A stretch of DNA of 64,000 nucleotides from Bradyrhizobium guangzhouense (GCF_004114955.1 NZ_CP030053.1:3100001-3164000), one strand, 5' to 3'. Counted from the first letter of the stretch, positions 17,272 through 26,174 are shown. The notes: generated from the sequence alone by a model not told the origin. Translations and numbers: made by a program.

Positions 17272-17706
17272 ATGAGCCGTCCCCTGTCGTTGCTGCCTTT
17301 TCTCATTCTTCTCGCGGCTGGGCTGAATGGCCGAGCCGCTGCCGAGACCGCGATTGCGCTCGACGATTTCAGCTACACCGATACCTCGGCGGAGCCTGTT
17401 GACCAGAGTGCGGCCCATGAGCGGCGGCTCCAGGCCTTCATGGTCGCGCTCCGGCGCGACATCGCTGCCGACCCGCGCTACCGGCTGGCGCCCTCCGTGC
17501 AGGAGGGGGCGGCGTTCAAGGTGATCGGCGGCATCCAGAAGACCAGCACGCTAGTGCAATGGGCCAAGGTCGCGGTGATCGATGTCGGCGCCAAGAAGGT
17601 CGTGATGGACAAGCTCTACACCTTCCGCGGCGACAATGATGAATCGTGGGAGCGTGCCGAGATGTTCGTCTCCCGCGAGGTCATGACCGCGCTGGCGCAA
17701 CCCTAA
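17272..17706 (+). CDS. Secreted DUF2380-domain protein
   Basis: 144 residues. A Sec signal (SLLPFLILLAAGLNGRAAA, cleavage after about 22) is followed by a compact domain of about 120 residues with LDDFSYTDTSAEP, HERRLQAFMVALRRDIAADPRYRLAP and VIDVGAKKVVMDKLYTFRGDNDESW, matching DUF2380. Function is unknown; the fold resembles periplasmic proteins that sense or assemble, with an LxxDF start as in TolB-like domains. It is divergent from the sensor kinase, which could respond to or control it. The stop codon is inside the first stem of a hairpin that looks like its terminator. Confidence 0.82.
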   Translation: MSRPLSLLPFLILLAAGLNGRAAAETAIALDDFSYTDTSAEPVDQSAAHERRLQAFMVALRRDIAADPRYRLAPSVQEGAAFKVIGGIQKTSTLVQWAKVAVIDVGAKKVVMDKLYTFRGDNDESWERAEMFVSREVMTALAQP

Positions 17707-17729
17707 AGCGCGATCGTCGCGCTTTAGGG
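17701..17729 (+). terminator. Rho-independent terminator, part of a composite repeat
   Basis: CCCTAAAGCGCGA and TCGCGCTTTAGGG form a perfect 13-bp stem with a TCG loop, followed by TTATTGTTTT. The TAA stop of the DUF2380 gene lies inside the left arm. Confidence 0.65.
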
Positions 17730-17790
17730 TTATTGTTTTGAGCATGATCTATTCGGAAAACCGCTGCACACTTTTCCGGATCATGCCCTA
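17701..17790. repeat. Composite two-hairpin dispersed repeat, copy A
   Basis: Two palindromic units in tandem: the AAAGCGCGA hairpin (17701-17729) and a second inverted repeat running from GCATGATC near 17742 through TCGGAAAA and TTTTCCG to GATCATGC near 17787. The same two units occur in reverse order and orientation at 50970-51089, as expected for an inverted second copy. Confidence 0.75.
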
Positions 17791-18819
17791 AAAGGTCAGT
17801 TGCACCTTCATCGACTGCGAGCGGTCGCTGGCAAGCTCGAACGCGGCAACCGCGTTCTCGAACGGCATGGTCGCCGTGATCAGCGGTTTGACGTCAACGA
17901 GGCCTTCGCCCATCAACCGGACCGCGAGCTCGAACTCGGGATCGAAGCGGAAGGTGCCGCGAAACTGCAGTTCCTTGGCGACGATGGAGTTGATCGGCAG
18001 CGTCATCTCGCCGCCGAGGCCAAGCTGCACCAGCGTCGCGCCGGGACGGAGCACGTCGAGCGCGGTGCGCAGCGCCGCCTGGTTGCCGGAGGCTTCGAAC
18101 AGCGTGTCGAACACGCCCTTGCCGGCGCGCCACGGATCGAGCGCGGTGGCATTGGTGGCGACGTTGATGGCGTGCGTGGCGCCAAGCTTTTTCGCGACCG
18201 CCAGCGGCGCATCGGCAACGTCGGTCACCACGATCTCGGACGCGCCGCCGAAGCGCGACACAAGAATCATCAGCGCGCCGATCGGGCCGCAGCCGGTGAT
18301 CAGCACGCGCTTGCCGAGCAGGGGGCCGGCCTGCTTGCCGGCATGCAGGCAGACTGCGAGCGGCTCGGCGACCGCGGCTTCCGCCAGCGAGAGCTTGTCG
18401 GAGATCGGCACGGCCTGTGTGGCATCAACAGTGATGAACTCGCGAAAGCCACCCTGGACATGAGGAAAGCGCATCGCGCTGCCGAGAAAGCGCATGTCCA
18501 GGCACTGGTTGCGCATGCCTTCCTGGCAATGCAGGCACTGCCCGCACGGCTTGCTCGGATTGACCGCGACACGGGTGCCTGATTTCACGCCGGCGACGCC
18601 GTCACCGACAGCTGCGACCACGCCGGCAATCTCGTGCCCGAGCGCCATCGGCTGCTGGATGCGAACCACGCCGAAGCCGCCGTGATGGTAGTAGTGCAGA
18701 TCGGAGCCGCAGATGCCGCCATTGGCGATCTTGATGCGGACTTCGCCCGGGCCGGGGGCCGGATCAGGATAGGTGTCGATCCGCAGATCCTTGGGAGCGT
18801 GAATGACGACGGCGCGCAT
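17788..18819 (-). CDS. Zinc-dependent alcohol dehydrogenase, L-idonate 5-dehydrogenase-like
   Basis: 343 residues of the medium-chain dehydrogenase family. Catalytic zinc ligands are Cys37 (GGICGSDLHYYHHG) and His62-Glu63 (ALGHEIAGVV). Structural zinc Cys92, Cys95, Cys98 and Cys106 are present. The NAD(P) Rossmann motif is TGCGPIGALMI near 175. The sequence style is that of L-idonate 5-dehydrogenase (IdnD), which oxidises a sugar acid at C5 to 5-ketogluconate. It is 24 bp downstream of an SDR gene of the gluconate 5-dehydrogenase type and of an enolase-superfamily dehydratase, so the three probably form a sugar-acid catabolic operon. Its stop falls at the edge of the composite repeat. Confidence 0.88.
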   Translation of the reverse strand: MRAVVIHAPKDLRIDTYPDPAPGPGEVRIKIANGGICGSDLHYYHHGGFGVVRIQQPMALGHEIAGVVAAVGDGVAGVKSGTRVAVNPSKPCGQCLHCQEGMRNQCLDMRFLGSAMRFPHVQGGFREFITVDATQAVPISDKLSLAEAAVAEPLAVCLHAGKQAGPLLGKRVLITGCGPIGALMILVSRFGGASEIVVTDVADAPLAVAKKLGATHAINVATNATALDPWRAGKGVFDTLFEASGNQAALRTALDVLRPGATLVQLGLGGEMTLPINSIVAKELQFRGTFRFDPEFELAVRLMGEGLVDVKPLITATMPFENAVAAFELASDRSQSMKVQLTF

Positions 18820-18843
18820 GGTCTTATTCCCTGATGTTCGCGA

Positions 18844-19611
18844 TTACATCGCGGCGATCATGCCGCCATCGACATAAATGATCTGGCCGTTGACGTAAGT
18901 GGAGGCATCCGAGGCGAGGAAGATCGCCGCGCCCACCAGCTCGTCCGGCTTGCCCCAGCGCTTGGAGGGGATGCGGCCCATCAGCCAGGTGTTGAAGTCG
19001 GTGTTGTTGACCAGCGCCTCGTTCATGTCGGTGAGCATGTAGCCGGGGCCGATCGCATTGGCCTGGATGCCGTGCTGCGCCCATTCCACCGCCATCGAGC
19101 GGGTCAGGTTCTTGATGCCGCCCTTGGCCGCGGTGTAGGGCGCAATGGTGGGACGTGCCAGCTCACTGCCGAGCGAGCCGATATTGATGATCTTGCCGTG
19201 CTTGCGCGGGATCATCCGCTTGCCGGCCTCGCGGCCGATCACGAAGGCGCTGGTGAGATCGGTCTCGATCACCTTGCGCCATTCGTCGGTGGTGAACTCG
19301 ACCAGTGGCTTGCGGTGCTGGATGCCGGCATTGTTGACGAGAATGTCGACGGCGATGCCTTGTCTGTCGAAGTCGTTGAACGCGGCGACGATCGCGGGCT
19401 CGTCGGTGACGTTGAACGCGGCACCTTCGGCCTGATGACCGGCGGCGCGAAATTCGGCGACGGCTTGCTCGACGCGCTTGGGATCGACGCCGTTGATGAT
19501 GATCCTGGCGCCGGCCCTGGCCATGCCTTCGGCGATGGCGCGGCCAAGCCCACGCGAGGAGCCGGTCACAAGGGCAGTGCGGCCGGAAAGGTCGAACAGG
19601 GCGGTGCTCAT
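18844..19611 (-). CDS. SDR oxidoreductase, gluconate 5-dehydrogenase-like
   Basis: 255 residues of a classical short-chain dehydrogenase: TGSSRGLG cofactor motif at 16-23, NNAG near 92, catalytic Ser about 145 and YTAAKGG (Tyr-x-x-x-Lys) near 158, then the C-terminal DGG. It most resembles gluconate 5-dehydrogenase (IdnO), which reduces 5-ketogluconate to gluconate, the step after IdnD. It lies 12 bp downstream of the dehydratase gene and 24 bp upstream of the zinc dehydrogenase, in one transcriptional unit. Confidence 0.9.
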   Translation of the reverse strand: MSTALFDLSGRTALVTGSSRGLGRAIAEGMARAGARIIINGVDPKRVEQAVAEFRAAGHQAEGAAFNVTDEPAIVAAFNDFDRQGIAVDILVNNAGIQHRKPLVEFTTDEWRKVIETDLTSAFVIGREAGKRMIPRKHGKIINIGSLGSELARPTIAPYTAAKGGIKNLTRSMAVEWAQHGIQANAIGPGYMLTDMNEALVNNTDFNTWLMGRIPSKRWGKPDELVGAAIFLASDASTYVNGQIIYVDGGMIAAM

Positions 19612-19623
19612 CTCAGAAAATCC

Positions 19624-20823
19624 TCAGGCGTTGGAGCGGCGCACGATCAGATCGGAGCGCTCGAAGACAGCGGGCAGAAGGTCGACGCCGAGGCCGGGGC
19701 CTTCCATCGGGAAGACGTAGCCGTCCTTGATCACGGGCATCGTGGTGACGAGCTCATTGTACCAGCCCTTGTAGAAGGCGCGCACCGATTCCTGGATCAG
19801 CGTGTTGGGCTGGCTGAAGGACATGTGGATGGCGGCGATGAAGCCGATCGGGCCAATACAGTCGTGAGGGGCAAAAGGCCGGTGATAGGTCTCGGCCATG
19901 GCGGCGATCTTGCGGCCTTCGGTGAGGCCGCCGGTCCAGCACAGATCCGCCATCACCACATGCATGGCGTCGCGGTCGAGCATGTCCTTGTAGGGGAAGC
20001 GCGAGCCCAGCGTTTCGCTGGCGCAGACCCAGACGTCGGTCGAGCGGGCGTATTCGGCCAGCGCCTGCGGCGAGTTCATCCGGATCGGGTCTTCGTACCA
20101 GGTCGGCTTGTAGGGCTCGAGCGCGCGGGCGATCTGCTTGGCGGTCGGCAGATTCCACAGCGAGTGGAGCTCGACCATGATCTCCATCTTGTCTCCGACG
20201 GCTTTGCGGATCTTTTCGAACGGCTCGATTGCCTGCTTCATTTGCGCTGCGGTGATGTAGAGACCCTTGTTCTCCTGCGCCGCCGGATCGAACGGCCAGA
20301 TCTTCATGGCGGTTATGCCGCTTTCCAGAAGGCTTTCGGCCAGCGCATCGGCGCGGTTCATGAAGCCGTCGAGATCTTCGTAGGGACCCTTGGACGCGCC
20401 GAGATTCCAGTTCGAGACCGGGCTGATATTGGTGGAGCGGACATATTGCGTGCCGGCGCATGTGTTGTAGATGCGCTGCTTGTCGCGGCAGAGGCCGCCG
20501 AGCATCTGGTGTACCGGCTGATTGCAGACCTTGCCGAACAGGTCCCACAACGCGATGTCGATCGCTGAGGCTGCGCGATATTCGACGCCGGTGGACGACT
20601 GCGCCATCGGCAAGTTCAGCATGTCGCGATGGATCGCCTCGATGTGCAGGGGATTGCGGCCGAGCAGGCGGCCGGCAAAGGTGTCGTGGATCTGCGCCTC
20701 GACGGCGCCTGCACCGTAGAAGGTCTCGCCGAGACCGATCACGCCGCTATCGGTGTGAACGCGCACCCAGATGACGTTGGAGAACTCCTCGGTGCGCAGC
20801 GTCTCGATCGACGTGATCTTCAC
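19624..20823 (-). CDS. Enolase-superfamily sugar-acid dehydratase (mandelate racemase/MLE family)
   Basis: 399 residues. The capping domain (about 1-115) has VHTDSGVIGLGETFYGAG and AIDIALWDLFGKVCNQPVHQMLGG. The barrel carries GITAMKIWPFD (Lys), EIMVELHSLW (first acidic ligand), WYEDPIRM (second), a third acidic ligand near SETLGSRFP and a terminal His in APHDCIGP, typical of mandelate-racemase-like acid-sugar dehydratases such as RspA-type enzymes. The start is a GTG at 20823 with a very strong GGGAGGAGAG site; earlier in-frame starts lack one. It heads the operon and is divergent from a GntR regulator. The exact sugar acid is not determinable. Confidence 0.86.
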   Translation of the reverse strand: MKITSIETLRTEEFSNVIWVRVHTDSGVIGLGETFYGAGAVEAQIHDTFAGRLLGRNPLHIEAIHRDMLNLPMAQSSTGVEYRAASAIDIALWDLFGKVCNQPVHQMLGGLCRDKQRIYNTCAGTQYVRSTNISPVSNWNLGASKGPYEDLDGFMNRADALAESLLESGITAMKIWPFDPAAQENKGLYITAAQMKQAIEPFEKIRKAVGDKMEIMVELHSLWNLPTAKQIARALEPYKPTWYEDPIRMNSPQALAEYARSTDVWVCASETLGSRFPYKDMLDRDAMHVVMADLCWTGGLTEGRKIAAMAETYHRPFAPHDCIGPIGFIAAIHMSFSQPNTLIQESVRAFYKGWYNELVTTMPVIKDGYVFPMEGPGLGVDLLPAVFERSDLIVRRSNA

Positions 20824-20917
20824 GGCAACTCTCCTCCCGTCAAAGGCGCCTCGCGCCCGCAGTGTTTTGATTTCGCACCGCAACATGCTGCGGAGCCGAC
20901 GGATGTCTTACCGCCGC

Positions 20918-20933
20918 TTGTAATATATCACAA
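20918..20933. promoter_or_regulatory. Candidate GntR operator
   Basis: TTGTAATATATCACAA is palindromic except at one symmetrical pair. It has the TTGT...ACAA ends seen for FadR-subfamily GntR regulators and lies between the divergent dehydratase and GntR genes. Confidence 0.55.
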
Positions 20934-21005
20934 CATGTTTTAAGGGTGCCACAAATAAGGCGCCGCCCTGCAATGCGAGAGCGCAGGCCGACGGGAGGAA
21001 ATGTG

Positions 21006-21770
21006 ATGGCACGGCGCAAGCGCGCGCTCGAGGTGGTGGGTTCGGAGGACGGCGAGGGCAAGCCCTCGCGGCGCAACCGTCTCAACTTTTTCGAGTTGGC
21101 CTATCAGAGGATTGAAGAGTTGCTCGTTCACTGCGAGCTCAAGCCCGGCCAGTTCATGACCATGCTGGAATTGCAGCAGATCACGGGCTTCGGTCGCACG
21201 CCGGTGCATCACGCCGTCAATCGTCTGTCCGCCGACACGCTCATCATCATCCGGCCACGCCACGGCCTGCATATCGCGCCGATCGATCTGGCGCGCGAGC
21301 GCATGCTGCTGGACCTGCGCCGCGACATGGAGCGTTTTGTCATTCGCCTTGCGGCCGATCGCGCCAGCCTGTCGCATCGCAATCAAGCGTTGCACATCGA
21401 ACGCCTGCTGCGCGAGCGCCGCGCCACCCTGACCCTCGACGAGTTCAACAGCATCGACCGTCGCATCGATGCGTTGGTGCTGGAGGCGGCGGGCGAGCCG
21501 TTCCTGGTGCACACGCTGCGGCCGCTGCACACGCTGTATCGCCGCATCGGCTACATCCATCACCGCTTCATGCCGGGACAGGCCGATCTCTCAGGAACGA
21601 TCGACCATCACCTCGGTATTCTCAATGCAGTTGCCAACCGCCGCGTCGAGGATGCCGTCAAGGCGAGCGATGCGCTGATCGACTACATGGGCCAGATGTT
21701 CACGGGCATGGAGACGGGGATCGATCCGCGCCTGCTCGATTGCAGCATCGAGCCGTTGCTCGGCGCTTGA
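21006..21770 (+). CDS. GntR-family (FadR-type) transcriptional regulator
   Basis: 254 residues. N-terminal winged helix at about 25-95 (ELAYQRIEELLVHCELKPGQFMTMLELQQITGFGRTPVHHAVNRL) and an all-helical effector domain of FCD type (about 110-235) with LLDLRRDMERFVIRLAADRA and a GTIDHHLGILNAVANR metal/ligand helix. ATG at 21006 with GGGAGGAA six bases upstream is preferred over 20946. It is divergent from the sugar-acid operon and 41 bp upstream of an MFS carrier on its own strand, so it probably controls both. A palindrome in the intergenic region is the likely operator. Confidence 0.92.
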   Translation: MARRKRALEVVGSEDGEGKPSRRNRLNFFELAYQRIEELLVHCELKPGQFMTMLELQQITGFGRTPVHHAVNRLSADTLIIIRPRHGLHIAPIDLARERMLLDLRRDMERFVIRLAADRASLSHRNQALHIERLLRERRATLTLDEFNSIDRRIDALVLEAAGEPFLVHTLRPLHTLYRRIGYIHHRFMPGQADLSGTIDHHLGILNAVANRRVEDAVKASDALIDYMGQMFTGMETGIDPRLLDCSIEPLLGA

Positions 21771-21811
21771 AAGCACCTGGCGCGTCAAGAGTTTTGAAGA
21801 AGGGACCAAAC

Positions 21812-23176
21812 ATGTCGACTATGGCCATGCCACAACCGACCGCGAGCGAAGCCGCGGTCCGCTACCTCATCACCAATTACAGCCCCAAAGGCAGCAAGGT
21901 CGGCTGGCTGATGATGGCCTCGATCCTGGTCGAGGCCTGGGATCTCTATTCCATCGCGTTCGTGCTGATCTTCATCAAGGAACAGTACAATCCCGACCCG
22001 CTGATGCTCGGCCTCGCGGCCGCTGGAACGCAGGGCGGCGCGCTGGTCGGTGCGCTGCTCGGCGGCTGGCTCTCCGACAAGATCGGCCGTCGCGTCATGT
22101 TCCTGATCACCATGGTGATGTTCATCGTGCTGGCCCTGGCGCAGGCCTTCGTGCCCAGCGTCGGCTGGCTCGTCGTGATCCGCTTCCTGCTCGGCGTTCC
22201 CCTCGGTTCCGACATCTCGACCGGCTACACCTACATCATGGAATCCATGGCGAAGGGGGAGCGCGAGGTCATGGGCAACCGCTGGCAGTTCATGTTCGCC
22301 GTCGGCGAGGTGCTGACCATCGGCGTCATCGTCATCTTTCTGCTGCTCGACATCCAGCACGAGATGTTGTGGCGCGTGACGCTCGGCCTCGGTGCGGTGC
22401 CCGCGCTGATCATCCTGGTGATGCGCCACGATGTGCCGGAGACGGCCGTCTGGCTGGTGCAGAAGGGACGCTATCGCGAGGCCAAGCAGGTCGCGCGCGA
22501 GATGTTCAACGACGATCTCGCCATGCTGCCGGACCGGGACGTCGAAGTGCCGAAGGTCTCGACCCGCGCATTCCTCGCCGACCTCAGGAAGGATCCGATC
22601 CGCTGGCGCGCCACGATCTACGGCTGGATCGCCTGCTTCGCCCAGGGCAGCGAGTTCTCGACCTTCGCGTTCTATCTGCCGGTCCTGTTCGTGATGGTCG
22701 GCGTGTCGAGCATGCTCGGCAACAATCTGGTGACGATGGGCCTGTTCTGCTTCGCCGCGCTGTCGGGCTGGGTCGGCCCGCTGCTGACGCCGAAGATCGG
22801 CCATCGCGGCATCGCGATTGCGGGATTTGCCATCGTGCTGGCCTCGCTGCTGGTCGCGGCCTTCGCGCTCTACACCGACAACAAGATGCTGCTGCCGTTC
22901 GCGGCCGCCGCCATGCTCTGGGGCCATTATTGGGACGCGTCGAACTGCATGACGATTCCGACCATGGTCGCCAAGCCGAAGTACCGCGGCACCGCCAGCG
23001 GCTTCGCCTACATGTTCGTGAAGCTGCCGTCGTTCCTGGCGATCTTCCTGTTCCCGTCACTGTTCGCGGCGATCGGGCAGGCCAGTGCGACGCTGTTCGT
23101 CGCGATCTTCCCGCTGATCGGATTGCTTGCGGCAATCTTCATCCTGCCGGAAGTCTACGGTTACGAGAACGATTGA
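21812..23176 (+). CDS. MFS transporter, sugar-acid/organic-acid carrier
   Basis: 454 residues with about 12 transmembrane segments. The MFS signature between helices 2 and 3 is GGWLSDKIGRRVMFLI, and RFLLGVPLGSDISTGYTYIMESM follows in helix 4, as in the sugar-porter and metabolite:H+ symporter groups. Tandem placement after the GntR regulator suggests import of the sugar acid broken down by the divergent operon. ATG at 21812 follows GAAGAAGGGA. Confidence 0.9.
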   Translation: MSTMAMPQPTASEAAVRYLITNYSPKGSKVGWLMMASILVEAWDLYSIAFVLIFIKEQYNPDPLMLGLAAAGTQGGALVGALLGGWLSDKIGRRVMFLITMVMFIVLALAQAFVPSVGWLVVIRFLLGVPLGSDISTGYTYIMESMAKGEREVMGNRWQFMFAVGEVLTIGVIVIFLLLDIQHEMLWRVTLGLGAVPALIILVMRHDVPETAVWLVQKGRYREAKQVAREMFNDDLAMLPDRDVEVPKVSTRAFLADLRKDPIRWRATIYGWIACFAQGSEFSTFAFYLPVLFVMVGVSSMLGNNLVTMGLFCFAALSGWVGPLLTPKIGHRGIAIAGFAIVLASLLVAAFALYTDNKMLLPFAAAAMLWGHYWDASNCMTIPTMVAKPKYRGTASGFAYMFVKLPSFLAIFLFPSLFAAIGQASATLFVAIFPLIGLLAAIFILPEVYGYEND

Positions 23177-23227
23177 CGACAAACTCTCCGGTCGCGGCCT
23201 CATGGCCGCGATCGGTTTGCTCCGAGC

Positions 23228-23455
23228 CTACGGGCTCAGGAAGACGGGATCGATCCCGGTCGCGGTGTGGCCGAGCAGGCCGATGGCCTGAAGCTGGGCG
23301 CCGTGCAGATCGATCTGCACGACGGCGAGCAGGACCAGCAGCGCAACGGTGCTGAAGACCAGCATCGGGTGGGATGCTTCGCCCGGCGCCGAAAAGCCGT
23401 GAAGCGAGCGACGCAGGGAAAAGCTCTGCGGCAATGCCTTTGATTGAATTTGCAT
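23228..23455 (-). CDS. Small single-span membrane protein, unknown
   Basis: 75 residues. A basic, Ser-rich N-terminal region (about 1-28) precedes one hydrophobic segment, MLVFSTVALLVLLAVVQIDL (about 30-49), and a short C-terminal tail ending VFLSP. The ATG is preceded by AAGGAGGT at an ideal distance, which is the main support for it being translated. It lies between the MFS gene (convergent) and the ArsB-like gene. No family is recognised. Confidence 0.65.
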   Translation of the reverse strand: MQIQSKALPQSFSLRRSLHGFSAPGEASHPMLVFSTVALLVLLAVVQIDLHGAQLQAIGLLGHTATGIDPVFLSP

Positions 23456-23553
23456 GATGAACCTCCTTGCCGCTCCCCCATGAGGCTGCGCGACAAGGTG
23501 CAGTATAGGTTCGGCTATCCGCGTCACATTGATGCGCCGCAAACTGCGCGCGA

Positions 23554-24810
23554 TTAATGGATCGCCGCCGCGAGCGCCGCGATGAGGGCTGGCGGCGTCA
23601 CCAGCATGCCGAGCTTGAGGAACCGCCATGCGCCGACCTCGATCTTCTCCCGCCGCAACGCCACCAGCCAGAGAATAGTCGCGAGCGATCCCGTGACCGA
23701 CAAATTGGGTCCGAGATCGACGCCGATCAGGACGGAGCTGACAACGGGGGCGGGCAGATGGTCGCTGCCGGCGACCGAACCTGCGACGAGTCCGACCGGC
23801 AGATTGTTGGCGATGTTGGTCGCGATTGCCGTTGCGATGCCGACGCTCCAGGCCGCCTTCGGGACCGATTGCGCGACCGCTTGATGAAGCAGCGCGCTGA
23901 GCTGGCCGATCACACCGGTCTTGATCAGCGCCTCCACCATCACGAAGAGACCGCCGACCAGCGGCAGCACGCTCCAGGACACGCCCCTGAGCACCGGCAG
24001 CGGCGATTGGCGGCCGATCAGCAGGACGATCGCGGCCGTCACCACGCCGCAGATGAAGGTCGGCAAGCCGAGCTGCTTGTCCAGCGCCGAGGCCGTGACC
24101 AGCACGACACCGATCGCGACGATACCCACCGCCGTCAGCTTGCCGCCGTGGCCGAGCTCGGGATGCGGCACGCTGCGCGCGATGGTCTCGTCCTTCAGTG
24201 CACGGTGCTGGGTCAGGCGCAGCACCATGTAGGTGAGCAGGATCGATGCCGCCGAGGGCAGGGCGAACAGACGCAGCCATTCGGTCAGCTGCGGCATGCG
24301 CGCGCCGAACACGACGAGATTGGCGGGATTGGAGATCGGCAGCACGAAGCTCGCGGCATTGGCGATGAAGGCGCAGACGAAGAGATAAGGCAGCGGCTTG
24401 GCGCCGGCCGCCCGCGTCGCGGCATAGACGGCCGGCGTCAGCACGATCGCGGTGGCGTCATTGGAGAGCAACACGGTGACGATAGTGCCGACGACGTAGA
24501 TCAGCAGGAACAGCCGCTGCGGCGAGCCGCCGGCATATTCCACGGCCAGCGCTGCGAGATAGTCGAACAGGCCTTCGAGCCGTGCCAGCTCGGCGATCAG
24601 CATCATGCCGATCAGGAAGAGGTAGACGTCGACACCCTTCTCGACGCCGACAAGCGCATCCTGCCACGGCAGGAAGCCGAGCAGCACCAGCGCGCCGGCG
24701 CCGAGCACGGCCCAGATCGCCTCGGGCAGGCGGAAAGGGCGGATGATGACGCCGGCGGTGGCCGCGACGATGATGCTCCAGGCCCAGATGGCGTGAGACG
24801 GCACGTTCAA
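23554..24810 (-). CDS. ArsB/NhaD-type anion permease
   Basis: 418 residues, about 11 transmembrane segments. The ion-transporter-superfamily features include FLIGMMLIAELARLEGLFDYLA, VLLSNDATAIVLTPAVYA and FVLPISNPANLVVFG, all characteristic of ArsB-like arsenite/antimonite pumps and related citrate or Na+/H+ carriers. No ArsR-type metal sensor, ArsC or ArsA is close by, so an arsenic role is a family inference only. It is followed downstream by the small membrane protein and preceded 20 bp upstream by an MFS gene on the same strand. Confidence 0.85.
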   Translation of the reverse strand: MNVPSHAIWAWSIIVAATAGVIIRPFRLPEAIWAVLGAGALVLLGFLPWQDALVGVEKGVDVYLFLIGMMLIAELARLEGLFDYLAALAVEYAGGSPQRLFLLIYVVGTIVTVLLSNDATAIVLTPAVYAATRAAGAKPLPYLFVCAFIANAASFVLPISNPANLVVFGARMPQLTEWLRLFALPSAASILLTYMVLRLTQHRALKDETIARSVPHPELGHGGKLTAVGIVAIGVVLVTASALDKQLGLPTFICGVVTAAIVLLIGRQSPLPVLRGVSWSVLPLVGGLFVMVEALIKTGVIGQLSALLHQAVAQSVPKAAWSVGIATAIATNIANNLPVGLVAGSVAGSDHLPAPVVSSVLIGVDLGPNLSVTGSLATILWLVALRREKIEVGAWRFLKLGMLVTPPALIAALAAAIH

Positions 24811-24829
24811 TCCCTAAAGTGGCATGAGT

Positions 24830-26158
24830 TCATTCGGCAGCGATAGCGGAAGCCGGCGCCGTTGTCTTCCCCTGCGGGGGCCGGCCGGTATCTGCGATCT
24901 GTCGCGTCTCGGGGAGGGCCAGCAGGCAAATGGCGACGCCGATCGCAGCGACGGCTCCGAGGGTCATGAACGCTGCGCTGTAGCCGGCTCCGACCACGAC
25001 GAAGCCGGCAAGGGTCGTCGACAGCGCCGCGCCAATGCTTTGGGCCGTGATCACGGCGCCCTGCGCGACATTGAATCGGCCGGTGTTGCGCATGAGATCG
25101 GCGACGATGACGGGGAAGATCGCGCCGAAAATGCCGGCGGCGACACCGTCGAGCAGCTGCACGCCGACCAGCCAGAACGGATTGTCCGACAGCGTGTAGA
25201 GCGCGCCGCGAATGGGCAGGATCAGAAGCGCGGCAAGGAAGAAGCGCTTATGGCCCCAGCGGTCGGCCTTCGCCCCGACCAGCATCGCGAATGGCACCAT
25301 CACCAACTGGGCGGCGACGATGCAGGCCGACATCAGGCTGGTGCCCATGTTCTTGTCCTGGAGCGCGAGCTTCTGTCCGACCAGCGGCAGCATCGCCGCG
25401 TTCGAGAGGTGGAAGAGCAAAACGCAGATGGCAAAGACCAGCAGGGGGCGGCAGGTCAAGAGCACCGTAAGACCTGACGGCTGTTCGCGCGATGCATTGG
25501 TGTCGTCCAGCCCGCGGGCGAGGTCATGGTCGATGGCGCGTTCGGGGATTGCAAGAATGCTGACGAGGCTCGCAACCGCCATGGCACCAAGAAGATAAAA
25601 CACGACTGATGGCCCGAACCAGTAAGCGGAGACGCCGGCCAGCCCGGCCGCGACGGCGTTGCCGGCATGATTGAAAGTCTCGTTGCGGCCAATTCGGCGG
25701 GTGAAAGCGGCACGGCCAAAGATGCCGAGCGAGACGGCCGCGATCGCGGGAGGAAAGATCACGGCGGCAGCCTGCGCCATGCCTTGCGAGATCGCGACCG
25801 GCAGGAATGTGGGAAACAGGGGCAGCGACAGCGAGGCCAGGGTCACGAGAACGGCGGCGGCTGCCATGACTGCCCGTTTCGCCCTGATGGCATCGACCAG
25901 CGCGCCGGCCGGCGTCTGCGCCACGATGCCGGCGACGGTCGCGATCGACATCACGAGGCCGATCCGCGCCTCGTTCCAATGCTGCTCGGTGAGGAGATAG
26001 ACGGCGAGATAGGGACCGAGGCCGTCGCGGACGTCGGCGAGGAAGAAGTTGGCAGCGTCCAGCGCGTGGCCGGCCTGCCTTGCCTGATCGGGATTTTCGT
26101 TCGACATCGGTGTCTCGATCGAGGCAGGGAAGCGCCCCGGCAGAAACCGATCTCTCAT
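24830..26158 (-). CDS. MFS transporter (drug/metabolite efflux type)
   Basis: 442 residues, 10-12 transmembrane segments. Notable are NEARIGLVMSIATVAGIVAQTPAGALVDAIRAKRAV (helices 2-3 with the DAxRxKR turn) and MLVGAKADRWGHKRFFLAALL (second-half signature). The N-terminal 30 residues are hydrophilic. The start at 26158 has AAAGG four bases upstream; a second ATG at 26107 would remove 17 residues. It sits 16 bp after the EamA transporter gene and 20 bp before the ArsB-like permease, so the three may be one transcript of exporters. Confidence 0.87.
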   Translation of the reverse strand: MRDRFLPGRFPASIETPMSNENPDQARQAGHALDAANFFLADVRDGLGPYLAVYLLTEQHWNEARIGLVMSIATVAGIVAQTPAGALVDAIRAKRAVMAAAAVLVTLASLSLPLFPTFLPVAISQGMAQAAAVIFPPAIAAVSLGIFGRAAFTRRIGRNETFNHAGNAVAAGLAGVSAYWFGPSVVFYLLGAMAVASLVSILAIPERAIDHDLARGLDDTNASREQPSGLTVLLTCRPLLVFAICVLLFHLSNAAMLPLVGQKLALQDKNMGTSLMSACIVAAQLVMVPFAMLVGAKADRWGHKRFFLAALLILPIRGALYTLSDNPFWLVGVQLLDGVAAGIFGAIFPVIVADLMRNTGRFNVAQGAVITAQSIGAALSTTLAGFVVVGAGYSAAFMTLGAVAAIGVAICLLALPETRQIADTGRPPQGKTTAPASAIAAE

Positions 26159-26174
26159 GACCTTTGTTCCCGCC

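Noticed and set aside
4188..24810. An arsenic-resistance operon (ArsR at 4188, ArsB-like at 23554)
   Set aside because: They are 19 kb apart, and the ArsR-family protein lacks metal-binding cysteines and is paired with an AHSA1-like gene.
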